This document shows positions 16,388 through 24,026 of a DNA stretch of 64,000 nucleotides, in pieces; within the stretch, counting starts at the first letter, position 1, and each line of letters opens with the position of its first letter. The notes under the pieces were generated by a model. The model saw only the letters and a program-made list of their open reading frames with translations, ran no database searches and had not been told where the DNA came from. Source of the stretch: an uncultured Lachnospiraceae bacterium (GTDB lineage Bacteria; Bacillota; Clostridia; Lachnospirales; Lachnospiraceae); NCBI GenBank assembly GCA_947174665.1, contig CAMWJV010000004.1:1-64000 (forward strand), given 5' to 3'. A program made the translations under genes and the position numbers.

Positions 16388-17205
16388 TGCACAGGGACGC
16401 CCCTATCGGGGTCTTTGACTCCGGCGTCGGCGGACTTACCGTAGCTCGGGAGATCATGCGTCAGATTCCCAACGAAAGAATTATCTATTTCGGAGATACC
16501 GCCAGAGTTCCTTACGGCAGCAAGTCACAGGAAACGGTAACCCGGTATTCGGAGCAGATTGTCCGGTTCCTGCGGACCTTTCAGGTCAAGACCATCGTAG
16601 TTGCCTGCAATACGGCAAGCGCCTACGCCCTGGACACTCTGGAAAAGGACATAGACATTCCTATCATAGGTGTAATAAAGCCGGGGGCAAAGACTGCAAC
16701 GGAGGTGACACGCAACGGACGAATCGGCGTTATCGCGACGGAAGCCACGATCAGCAGCCAGATGTACACAAAATACATAACCAACTTAAACAGCGCTGTC
16801 ACTATCTACGAGAAGGCCTGTCCGCTTTTTGTCCCTCTTGTGGAAGAGGGTCTTTGGAAAGACCCGGTGACGGATGAAATTGCCCGCCGTTATCTGACAG
16901 AGCTGATTGATATCGACATTGACACCCTGATCTTAGGCTGCACCCACTATCCTCTGATCCGTTCCACTCTGGGCAGGATCATTGGCGAGAAGGTGACGCT
17001 GGTAAACCCGGCATATGAGACTGCTATAGAACTGAAACAGATGCTGGCTGAGATGGATATGCTGAATGAAGAGGAACCCGGCCTGGGCAGCAACAGATAT
17101 CAGTTTTATGTCAGCGACAAGGCGGAAAAGTTTGTCCGCTTTGCCAACTCTATCATCAATTACGGCATCCTCTCCGCAAAGACAGTGAATATCGAGGAAT
17201 ATTAA
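16363..17205 (+). CDS. murI: Glutamate racemase
   Basis: A 280-residue cofactor-independent racemase that makes D-glutamate for peptidoglycan. The N-terminal motif FDSGVGGLTV carries the conserved Asp. The two catalytic cysteines are in VVACNTASA (about residue 79) and LGCTHYPL (about 189). The length matches the family. The start at 16363 follows GGAGG at seven bases, preferred over an in-frame TTG five codons upstream. It overlaps the preceding small membrane protein gene and is followed two bases later by a YwiB-like gene. Confidence 0.97.
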   Translation: MGQINKELMHRDAPIGVFDSGVGGLTVAREIMRQIPNERIIYFGDTARVPYGSKSQETVTRYSEQIVRFLRTFQVKTIVVACNTASAYALDTLEKDIDIPIIGVIKPGAKTATEVTRNGRIGVIATEATISSQMYTKYITNLNSAVTIYEKACPLFVPLVEEGLWKDPVTDEIARRYLTELIDIDIDTLILGCTHYPLIRSTLGRIIGEKVTLVNPAYETAIELKQMLAEMDMLNEEEPGLGSNRYQFYVSDKAEKFVRFANSIINYGILSAKTVNIEEY

Positions 17206-17207
17206 AG

Positions 17208-17642
17208 GTGAACAGGGATGTGGAAATAACCGTGGCCGGAACCCAGGATGACGGCAGCGGAAATGAAATCGTAACCGACTTTGAGACCGTCGGACAATAT
17301 TTTGAAAGGAACGGCTACAGGTATATCCTCTATCAGGAACAGGATACAGATTCGAAAGCCGTTACTGCAAATACTTTAAAACTGAGAGACAATGTGCTGG
17401 AACTGTCCCGAAAGGGCAATATTCATTGCCGTATGGTCTTTGAAGCGGGTCAGACCCACCGCACGGATTATGTCACAGCCTGCGGCTCACTGCAGCTGGA
17501 AGTATGTACCGAAGATTTAAAATGCCTGTGGGCAGAATCCGAGGCCGGAATCCGAATTACATATTGCTTATCAGCGGCAGGCGAGTTCCTGTCCCGAAAC
17601 AGGCTTGTGATAAAAATAAAAAATATTTCGGCAAAGGGCTAA
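17208..17642 (+). CDS. DUF1934 (YwiB-like) beta-barrel protein
   Basis: A 144-residue predicted beta-barrel similar to B. subtilis YwiB/DUF1934. The N-terminal strand-rich segment DVEITVAGTQ, then VGQYFERNGYRYILYQEQD, the LKLRDNVLELSRKGNIHCRMVFEAGQ core and the Y-C-L-S-A-A-G-x-F end follow this family's order. Function is unknown; calycin-like folds often bind small molecules. It uses a GTG start, with GAGGAA inside the end of murI as ribosome binding site, so it is coupled to murI. A sigma-28-type promoter for the next gene overlaps its stop codon. Confidence 0.82.
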   Translation: MNRDVEITVAGTQDDGSGNEIVTDFETVGQYFERNGYRYILYQEQDTDSKAVTANTLKLRDNVLELSRKGNIHCRMVFEAGQTHRTDYVTACGSLQLEVCTEDLKCLWAESEAGIRITYCLSAAGEFLSRNRLVIKIKNISAKG

Positions 17643-17667
17643 ACTTTTTTCCTTTATTTGCCGATAT
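17640..17667 (+). promoter_or_regulatory. Sigma-D/sigma-28-type (flagellar) promoter
   Basis: TAAA (17640-17643), 16 bases, then GCCGATAT (17660-17667). Both elements match the Bacillus sigma-D consensus exactly. The -35 overlaps the stop codon of the preceding gene. It reads into the gene at 17745. Confidence 0.75.
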
Positions 17668-17744
17668 AAAAAATACCAATCATGGATGATGCGTCCGGAA
17701 ACGGACAGAAAACGGCGTAATACCGCCAGAAAAGAGGGATCCCA

Positions 17745-18371
17745 ATGAGTGTAAACGGAGTTACATCACAAGTTCAGTCTACGCCGACTTACGATTATTC
17801 CACCACGGAAAACGTAAAGGCTACGGAAAAGAAAGACACAAACACTAAGGCAGAGAGCTCTTCTGCTGCGGGCACCGGCGTTGTATACGAGCCTTCCAAG
17901 GAGGTAACAACTGATTCCGCAAAGAAGACCTACAAACCCAACACAGATCTTGTCAATAAACTGAAAGCTGATGCCGAAGCGCGTACATCCCAGCTTCGCA
18001 GCCTGGTAGAAAAAATGATGTCCGGGCAGACGGAAGCCTATGGAAAGGCTACCAATATGTGGCAGTTCCTGAGGTCCGGGAACTACACTGTGGATGCTGC
18101 TACCAAATTACAGGCACAGAAGGACATCTCCGAGGACGGCTACTGGGGCGTAAAGCAGACCTCCAGCAGAATTCTGGACTTTGCTACCGCTTTGACCGGC
18201 GGAGACCCTGACAAGATAGAGGATATGCGCAAGGCCTTTGAGAAGGGCTATAAGCAGGCGGAAAAGACATGGGGCGGCAAGCTTCCTGACATTTCCCAGC
18301 AGACATATGACGCTGTCATGAAGGGCTTTGACGACATGGCGGCTGCGGTAAACAAGACCGTAACTGAATAA
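17745..18371 (+). CDS. Conserved protein of the probable flagellar regulon (DUF5610-like)
   Basis: A 208-residue protein without signal peptide or membrane segment. Residues 1-70 are low-complexity Ser/Thr/Lys-rich and probably disordered. Residues about 110-208 form a conserved domain with GYWGVKQTSSRILDFATALTGGDP, then a helix, then WGGKLPDISQQTYDAVMKGFDDMA. This ending resembles a family that databases label DUF5610 or, misleadingly, hydrogenase-4 component G (from memory, not checked). An exact sigma-D-type promoter lies 77 bases upstream, placing it in the motility/late flagellar regulon. The leader contains two small hairpins, GTCCG/CGGAC and GGCG/CGCC. A strong terminator follows. Biochemical role unknown. 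Confidence 0.75.
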   Translation: MSVNGVTSQVQSTPTYDYSTTENVKATEKKDTNTKAESSSAAGTGVVYEPSKEVTTDSAKKTYKPNTDLVNKLKADAEARTSQLRSLVEKMMSGQTEAYGKATNMWQFLRSGNYTVDAATKLQAQKDISEDGYWGVKQTSSRILDFATALTGGDPDKIEDMRKAFEKGYKQAEKTWGGKLPDISQQTYDAVMKGFDDMAAAVNKTVTE

Positions 18372-18401
18372 GTAAAAACGTGTGCCGCCGGGCGCACCGG
18401 A

Positions 18402-18446
18402 AAGCCCCCTCGATTTTCCTTTCGGAAGACCGAGGGGGCTTTTTTG
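18402..18446 (+). terminator. Rho-independent terminator
   Basis: An 11-base stem AAGCCCCCTCG/CGAGGGGGCTT with an 18-base loop and a T6 tail, 31 bases after the stop at 18371. It lies between convergent genes but has its T-run only on the plus strand. Confidence 0.9.
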
Positions 18447-18454
18447 TCTCATTG

Positions 18455-20005
18455 TCAGCTGCCTTTTACGATCAGAAGCTTCTGGCCCGCTTTCAGCTCA
18501 TCGTTCTCCAGATTGTTCATTCTCCTCATGGAATCTACCGGAACATAATATTTCTTCCCGATATTCCACAGGTTATCTCCATCCTTTACCATGTAAACCA
18601 CCATGCCGGGCAGATTGCTCATCTTCCCCGTATCCAGCGGTGAAACGGTCACCTGGCTGATCAGCTCCACCGGCACTGTCTTGAACACTACCGTTGAGAA
18701 GCTCAGCACTGCCTTGACATCCATTTCCTCGCCATCCAGCATGGTTACCTGAAGCTGCTCCACCGAGCCCTGAACCGTATCAATATCATCCGGTGCAATA
18801 TCCGGCACATCCAGCGTGTACTGGTATGGAATCTGCGCCTGAGTGCAGCCGTAAGGAGCTTCATCCTCCCCTGTGATATACATAGCCTTGACCGTAAGGC
18901 TGCCCTGAAGCAGGATTCCGTTTTCCACTACCGTCTGATGTTCCAGCGTCACCGTGCCCTCACTGTGCAGCAGCTGCAGAACATTTCCCGACTTCACCCG
19001 AATGTGGTCTGTCACCTTGGTCTTGCCTGTGACTTTCGCCAGCAGCTGCCGCAGGTCTGCCCTGTGAGTCACTGTGCCAATCTCGCTGGAAACACCGTAA
19101 ATATCGGAAATGATTTCCACCTGCTCTTCCTCATAAACGCGGATTGCGCAATCCAGCACCATCTCCAGGCCGATACTGCGCTCCTCACCGTCGAAATCCG
19201 GACGCACTGCCAGTTCCTTCTGACCCAGGCGACACCGGATATCCGGCAGCATACCTTCCCTGCAGCCATGGCACTCCAGCATACCGCTGAAAGGAATGGT
19301 GGTCTCAAAGGAGCGAACAGGATGCTCCTCCCCCTCGCCCTCATACAGGATAAACGCATGCACGTCTCCCGACAGGGCAATTTTCTCTTCCATCACCTTG
19401 AAATCCATGTCTCCCAGAGATATATTGTCCCAGAGTATCTGGAAAATATTGGGGTAATTGGAGGGCAGGCTGATCTCCTCCTTCAGCCGGAAAATATCGT
19501 TCTTGCAGATGGCAATCTGGGCTATCTCCAGAGGCATACGTCGGTATTCCGCTTTTTCATCTCCATGAATTGTCACAGGAGCCTCCTCGTCGTAAAGCTC
19601 CTCCACCTTTGCCGACAGGGTAACCAGCGACTGTATATTCAGCTTTCGGGAGTTTATCATGCTGACCGTCAAATCCTCCACATCTCCGTCCACGCTCACA
19701 TTGTCCGCAGGCACCACCCCGCGCAGATTGACCTTTTCGTCAAAGGGCACCCGTCCTTCAAGCGTCACAAGACTGCTGCCCTCCTCCTGAGTGTGATAAA
19801 GCACCACGTACGCCAGATAACCCCGCACATTCACAAAATCTGTCCCGGGTCTGATCTCATCTATGATTATCTCTCCCTTTTCCAGATTCAGTGTGTTGAC
19901 ATCCGGCTTACTGTCAGGTATATTCAAGTCGTCCTCCAGCGTAAACTGTGTGACCGCCTCCGTCTTGACGCGGTCCATATGTATGTTTCTTTTTATCAGC
20001 TCCAC
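18455..20005 (-). CDS. SPOCS-domain (DUF3794) protein with C-terminal LysM
   Basis: A 516-residue soluble protein found in spore formers. Three SPOCS/DUF3794-like repeats can be seen: about residues 30-140 (PDVNTLNLEKGEIIIDEI...GYLAYVVLYHT), 170-275 (SLPSNYPNIFQILWDNISL...FILYEGE) and 300-440 (EIISDIYGVSSEIGTVTHRADLRQL). The last 46 residues are a LysM peptidoglycan-binding domain (VYMVKDGDNLWNIGKKYYVPVDSMRRMNNL...AGQKLLIV). It resembles SafA/SpoVID-type coat or spore-envelope proteins in logic, with a localisation domain plus LysM, but it is a clostridial family of its own. It uses a GTG start with GGAGG nearby. An AT-rich perfect dyad lies in its leader. Confidence 0.9.
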   Translation of the reverse strand: MELIKRNIHMDRVKTEAVTQFTLEDDLNIPDSKPDVNTLNLEKGEIIIDEIRPGTDFVNVRGYLAYVVLYHTQEEGSSLVTLEGRVPFDEKVNLRGVVPADNVSVDGDVEDLTVSMINSRKLNIQSLVTLSAKVEELYDEEAPVTIHGDEKAEYRRMPLEIAQIAICKNDIFRLKEEISLPSNYPNIFQILWDNISLGDMDFKVMEEKIALSGDVHAFILYEGEGEEHPVRSFETTIPFSGMLECHGCREGMLPDIRCRLGQKELAVRPDFDGEERSIGLEMVLDCAIRVYEEEQVEIISDIYGVSSEIGTVTHRADLRQLLAKVTGKTKVTDHIRVKSGNVLQLLHSEGTVTLEHQTVVENGILLQGSLTVKAMYITGEDEAPYGCTQAQIPYQYTLDVPDIAPDDIDTVQGSVEQLQVTMLDGEEMDVKAVLSFSTVVFKTVPVELISQVTVSPLDTGKMSNLPGMVVYMVKDGDNLWNIGKKYYVPVDSMRRMNNLENDELKAGQKLLIVKGS

Positions 20006-20019
20006 AAAAATACCTCCGC

Positions 20020-20043
20020 ATATATACTGGTATTAGTATATAT
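20020..20043 (-). promoter_or_regulatory. Perfect AT-rich dyad upstream of the SPOCS-LysM gene
   Basis: ATATATACT-GGTATT-AGTATATAT, 9-base arms with a six-base spacer, lies 15 bases upstream of the GTG start and next to the ribosome binding site. It could be an operator or a leader hairpin. The binding factor is unknown, and a sporulation-sigma promoter could not be assigned with confidence. Confidence 0.4.
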
Positions 20044-20087
20044 ATGAAGGTATCTGCCGGAAAAGAACCGATGAACTGTAACCGCCA

Positions 20088-20990
20088 CTATACTGCACCG
20101 ATCAAATCGGTGACATTTTCCACACCATACTGCCTCATATAGGCTTCAATACCCTCCACAACCTCTACGGTGGTGTAAGGATTCACAAAGTTCATGGCAC
20201 CGATGCTGACGGCACTGGCTCCTGCAAGCAGAAATTCCACCGCATCCTCCGCTGTGGCGATACCGCCCATTCCAATGATGGGAATCTTTACCGCGTGGGC
20301 CGCCTGGTATACCATGCGGACCGCAATGGGCTTAATGGCAGGGCCGCTCATGCCGCCGGTTTTATTGGCCAGAGCAAACCTGCGTTTATGGATGTCAATC
20401 TTCATGCCGGTGATGGTATTGATCAGCGACAGGGCATCCGCCCCCGCAGCCTCCGCCGCCCTGGCCATCTCTGTAATGTCCGTGACATTGGGGCTCAGCT
20501 TCATGATCACAGGCTGCCTGGCATGCTTTTTGATTTCCTCCGTTATGCCGTACAGGGCATCCGCCTTCTGGCCAAAGGCAATAGCCCCCTCCTTCACGTT
20601 CGGGCAGGAGACGTTGATCTCCAGCATAGAGACCGCAGTCTCTTCCCCCAGGCGCTCCACCACCTCCACATAATCCTCCACCGTCCTGCCGCAGACATTC
20701 ACGATGATCCTGGTGTCATACTGCTTCAGGAAGGGAATATCCCTTTCCATAAAGACATCTATTCCCGGATTTTGCAGACCTATGGCATTCAGCATCCCCC
20801 CGTAAACCTCGGCCACCCTGGGCGTTGGATTCCCTTCCCAGGGCACGTTTGCCACCCCCTTGGTCACCACTGCCCCAAGCCGGTTCAAATCCACAAATTC
20901 TCCGTATTCCATGCCGGAGCCAAACGTTCCTGACGCCGTCATGACGGGATTTTTGAAGGTCACTCCCGCAATTGTCACCTGTGTATTCAT
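20088..20990 (-). CDS. pyrD: Dihydroorotate dehydrogenase, class 1B catalytic subunit
   Basis: A 300-residue FMN enzyme that oxidises dihydroorotate to orotate in pyrimidine synthesis. The TIM barrel begins TIAGVTFKNPVMTASGTFGSG. The catalytic base is Cys in EINVSCPNVKEG (about residue 130), which marks class 1. LSLINTITGMKIDIHKR, GGMSGPAIKP and GMGGIATAEDAVEFLLAGASAV are the FMN-binding segments. Class 1B enzymes need a PyrK partner, encoded immediately upstream at 21169-21975. AAGGAG precedes the ATG. A structured 150-base spacer separates it from pyrK. Confidence 0.97.
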   Translation of the reverse strand: MNTQVTIAGVTFKNPVMTASGTFGSGMEYGEFVDLNRLGAVVTKGVANVPWEGNPTPRVAEVYGGMLNAIGLQNPGIDVFMERDIPFLKQYDTRIIVNVCGRTVEDYVEVVERLGEETAVSMLEINVSCPNVKEGAIAFGQKADALYGITEEIKKHARQPVIMKLSPNVTDITEMARAAEAAGADALSLINTITGMKIDIHKRRFALANKTGGMSGPAIKPIAVRMVYQAAHAVKIPIIGMGGIATAEDAVEFLLAGASAVSIGAMNFVNPYTTVEVVEGIEAYMRQYGVENVTDLIGAV

Positions 20991-21023
20991 ATGTCAGTCT
21001 CCTTCTCACTAACTAACCTTCAT

Positions 21024-21174
21024 GCCGCCTCTGGCGGCACAAATCTTTCATGAGAAGAATGCCCGCATAAAGCGAACTTGTTCGCCGGGCATTCTTCGGT
21101 GTGAAGAAGCTCTGCTCTGCAGAGCGTGAAATCACTTAGCGAAATTATTTTGAGCTTAGTGATTTCCTTCACAC
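21024..21174 (-). repeat. Multi-hairpin structured spacer between pyrK and pyrD
   Basis: Five stems pack into 151 bases: GCCGCC/GGCGGC (21024-21038); a 12-base perfect stem GAAGAATGCCCG/CGGGCATTCTTC (21054-21097) holding GCGAAC/GTTCGC in its loop; and an 8-base stem GTGTGAAG/CTTCACAC (21099-21106 with 21167-21174). That last stem encloses GCTCTGC/GCAGAGC (21109-21125) and a 13-base stem with one mismatch (21128-21140 with 21154-21166). The last group is a three-way junction that begins at the pyrK stop codon. It could be an mRNA stabiliser, a regulatory RNA or an inserted repeat. Confidence 0.65.
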
Positions 21175-21975
21175 TATCTCCACTTCCTCCGCATCAAACA
21201 CAGGCCCGTCGGTACAGATGCGGGCGTTATGCACATGAGAATGGTGGTCAACTTCTTTCGTCTTTACCACGCAGCCCAGACATGCCCCCACGCCACAGGC
21301 CATATGCTCCTCCAGAGAAATATATGCCTTTATCTTCTGATCCGCTGCGTAAGCCTTAACGGCGCGGAGCATGGGCATCGGTCCACAGGCAAAAATCATA
21401 TCCGCTGCCAGCCCGTTATCCCGGATGGCATCCATGACATTTCCCCTCGTCCCCACGCTGCCGTCCTCCGTGGCGATATATACCCTGCCGTATTTTTCAA
21501 AATCCTCTTTTAAGAATGTCTTTTCGTCCCGGTAACCAAGGACGATAATAATGTCCCGGACGATAATATTCTGATCCGTTTTCCTTGCTGCGGCTATCTG
21601 TTTTGCAAGCTCCAGAATAGGAGGGACACCGATACCGCCGCCCATCAGAAAAATTTTCCCCGTGGCGGCCTTTTCCAGCGGAAAGCCATTGCCAAGAGTA
21701 CCCAGAAGTTCAATCGATTCTCCCTTTTTATATTCCGAAAGCTCCGCTGTCCCTGCGCCCGCTACACGGTACACTATGCGGAGAGCCCTTTTATCTCCCC
21801 TCACCTCACAGATACTGATGGGCCGGGGAAGCAGCGTACTTTTATCCTTAGGGTAAATACACAAAAACTGCCCCGGCTTTGCCTGTTCCGCCAGGGAGGT
21901 CTCTATCCACATATCATATACTGCCGGTGCAATTTCCTCCTGGGAAAGCACTACTGCAGACCGCTTTTCTTTCAT
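21169..21975 (-). CDS. pyrK: Dihydroorotate dehydrogenase electron transfer subunit
   Basis: A 268-residue FAD and [2Fe-2S] subunit that passes electrons from PyrD to NAD+. The ferredoxin-reductase-like FAD domain includes PGQFLCIYP and RPISICEV (about residues 34-57). The NAD domain begins IFLMGGGIGVPPILELA (about 107). The C-terminal cluster ligands are visible as C-x4-C-x2-C (ACGVGACLGC, about 226-235) plus a fourth Cys in ARICTDGPVF. The length and order match PyrK. The ribosome binding site is weak (AGGCAGG). It is paired with pyrD downstream. A candidate promoter of its own lies at 22026-22055, useful because the genes between it and pyrC are unrelated. Confidence 0.96.
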   Translation of the reverse strand: MKEKRSAVVLSQEEIAPAVYDMWIETSLAEQAKPGQFLCIYPKDKSTLLPRPISICEVRGDKRALRIVYRVAGAGTAELSEYKKGESIELLGTLGNGFPLEKAATGKIFLMGGGIGVPPILELAKQIAAARKTDQNIIVRDIIIVLGYRDEKTFLKEDFEKYGRVYIATEDGSVGTRGNVMDAIRDNGLAADMIFACGPMPMLRAVKAYAADQKIKAYISLEEHMACGVGACLGCVVKTKEVDHHSHVHNARICTDGPVFDAEEVEIV

Positions 21976-22025
21976 TGCCGTAAACCTGCCTTTCTACGCT
22001 GTTTCCTGGGCGATTAACCTGTTTC

Positions 22026-22055
22026 ATTTTAACATAACTGCCCTGCTTCATACAA
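22026..22055 (-). promoter_or_regulatory. Candidate promoter for pyrK-pyrD
   Basis: On the minus strand TTGTAT (22050-22055) and TAAAAT (22026-22031) are 18 bases apart, about 50 bases upstream of pyrK. Both hexamers deviate from consensus by one or two bases. Confidence 0.4.
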
Positions 22056-22076
22056 GTACCATCACAAACCCCTGCA

Positions 22077-23096
22077 TCATAAAATCCATTTGTTCAAATA
22101 GGGAATTCTATGTATTACGGCAGCTACCGCATATGAACATATAAATATTAAAAATGTCAAAACCGGAACGCTGAACAGACTGCTAAAGGAAATAGTTGTA
22201 ATCCCCATCATATTCAACTTCTCCAGGAAAAACGGATGAACCATATATATCACAAATGAATAACGGGCTGTTTTTCTGACAAGGGAATAGCCGAAATTCA
22301 TTTCATTCCTGTTTGCAAAAAAAGTAAATATTGCCGTTACATATAAGAAAACATTCCACGAGCCGGGACTGAAAAATGAATCACAATATATGTCCTGTAT
22401 ATACGATTGCAGGATCGTACCTGTAACTATATACAGAAATCCCACAACTCCGCCAATATAAACTGGAATTTGTATTTTCTTTGAAAGAGGATACTTCTTT
22501 AAATAATATCCCAAAAGAAAATATCCCGGATATCCTATCAAAATATTCAGTTTATATATCCATGTATTGATCCAGTCCAATTTCAAAAAGGATGCTGCTA
22601 TCGGTATTATAAATGCTGTCAGGAGCCACAGCCACAGAAAATACTCTATGACGACTTTATTTTCACAAATTTTTTGTAAAATCGGCAGCAATAAATAAAA
22701 TCCCAGAATCGGAAACACAAACCACATATGATAATGCCCCCAAAGGAAACGCTGCCATGAATCAGACCATAATCCTTCGGTATTCCCCCGCAATATAAGC
22801 TTTACCGCAATTCCCTGAAAGGCATAAAACGCTGACCACATATACAAATTCATCAATAACTTTCCAAAACGAGCCAGCACTCCTTTAATATCCGGCTCCT
22901 TCTTCGTTTCCAGCAAAAATGCTCCACTCAACATCATAAAAGCAGGAACGGCAAAACGACTTGATGCATTATAAGCTGTCATTGCTATCCAGTTTGAACT
23001 CTCCCTGCCCACAGCAGTCCAGTAGCTGCCGGACACATGCAGCAAAACAATAAACAGGCAGGATATACTTCTTAAATAATCATACTTTCAATTCAT
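22077..23096 (-). CDS. Acyltransferase 3 family membrane protein, with a stop at codon 3 from its natural start
   Basis: A membrane acyltransferase of the OafA/Acyl_transf_3 type with about ten hydrophobic segments, probably modifying a surface glycan. The natural start appears to be ATG at 23096, seven bases after AGGTG at the end of the upstream gene, but the reading frame goes ATG-AAT-TGA. After that stop the frame encodes KYDYLRSISCLFIVLLHVSG, the expected family N-terminus with its conserved Arg and His. The first usable start afterwards is TTG at 23045, which would lose most of helix 1. The gene is therefore a recent nonsense mutant, or is read from a non-standard start, or carries a sequencing error. 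Base composition is AT-richer than its neighbours, suggesting transfer. Confidence 0.7.
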
Positions 23097-23099
23097 TTT

Positions 23100-24026
23100 T
23101 TACACCTGTAAACAAAACGAAAAAATGTCATCATAAGCCCTTCCGCTGGGCGTGGGCGTCGCCTGCATCACTGCTATTGCCCTCTTTTCCGGAAATACAA
23201 TGATTCTCTGCCCCCCGAATCCTCTGGCCGCATACCACCCTTCCCCGCACCACCAGAGATATCCGTAGTCTTTTTTCAAAAATGACGCAGTTGTCAGTTC
23301 ACAATATTCCTCCGACAGGATTCTCTTTCCTTCAAACACACCGCGATTCAGGTACAGTTCTCCCAAAGCAAGCAGTTCCCGGGCGGTCAGATTGGATGCA
23401 GCCTCCTCCCTCTCATCATCGGAGACGGTATAATACACACCATCCGGACTGCTGTACCAGCGGCCGCTTTTGATTCCCAGCGGCTGATAAAGCTCTGTGT
23501 CAATAAAGTCATACAAATCTCCGCAGATCTTCCCCAGCGCCGCCGCAAGAAGAATCACATCAAACTCCTTGTAATTGCACCTTGTTCCGGGCATATCCGT
23601 CACAGGACAGTCCGCTATATAGGACACCCATTTGCGTGACCTCCGTAGCTGTTCCATCATGGGGCAGTGGTAATGGACTCCTCCTGTCCAGTAGATTCCC
23701 GAAGTCATTGTCAGCAGATGCCGAAGAGTGATCATGGGATGAAGGAGGTCTCTTTTTTCCCGAAATTCCTCCAGATATTGAGAAACCGGCACATCCAGCC
23801 CGGGAAGCAGCCCCTTTTGAAGTGCGATACCCGTGGCGGCTGACAGAATGCTCTTCATAACGGAGCGCAGCACATTGCGGCTGTCCCAGTCGAAACCGTT
23901 ATAATACCTCTCCGCAAGAATTTCCCCTTCCTGCCAGATTATCACACTGTTCACCAGACGATATCTCTTCTCCCTTATCAGCCTGTCAATTTCTTCCGAT
24001 AAATTTACTTCCTTCACACTTTTCAC
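23100..24026 (-). CDS. Beta-lactamase-family serine hydrolase
   Basis: A 308-residue protein of the class C beta-lactamase/esterase fold. The nucleophile motif is SVMKS (about residues 54-58, S-x-x-K). LLTMTSGIYW is the usual helix after it. The second catalytic position is CNYKEFD, Tyr present but with KE in place of the usual xN. The KTG-equivalent near the C-terminus is GFGGQ, as in esterase-like members. There is no signal peptide, so it is probably cytoplasmic and not a drug-resistance beta-lactamase. The GTG start overlaps the stop of the UvrA-like gene as GTGA, indicating translational coupling. Confidence 0.82.
   Translation of the reverse strand: MKSVKEVNLSEEIDRLIREKRYRLVNSVIIWQEGEILAERYYNGFDWDSRNVLRSVMKSILSAATGIALQKGLLPGLDVPVSQYLEEFREKRDLLHPMITLRHLLTMTSGIYWTGGVHYHCPMMEQLRRSRKWVSYIADCPVTDMPGTRCNYKEFDVILLAAALGKICGDLYDFIDTELYQPLGIKSGRWYSSPDGVYYTVSDDEREEAASNLTARELLALGELYLNRGVFEGKRILSEEYCELTTASFLKKDYGYLWWCGEGWYAARGFGGQRIIVFPEKRAIAVMQATPTPSGRAYDDIFSFCLQV

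Noticed and set aside
23100-24026. Antibiotic-resistance beta-lactamase
   Set aside because: No signal peptide, an altered second catalytic motif (YKE) and an esterase-like GFGGQ ending make drug hydrolysis unlikely.
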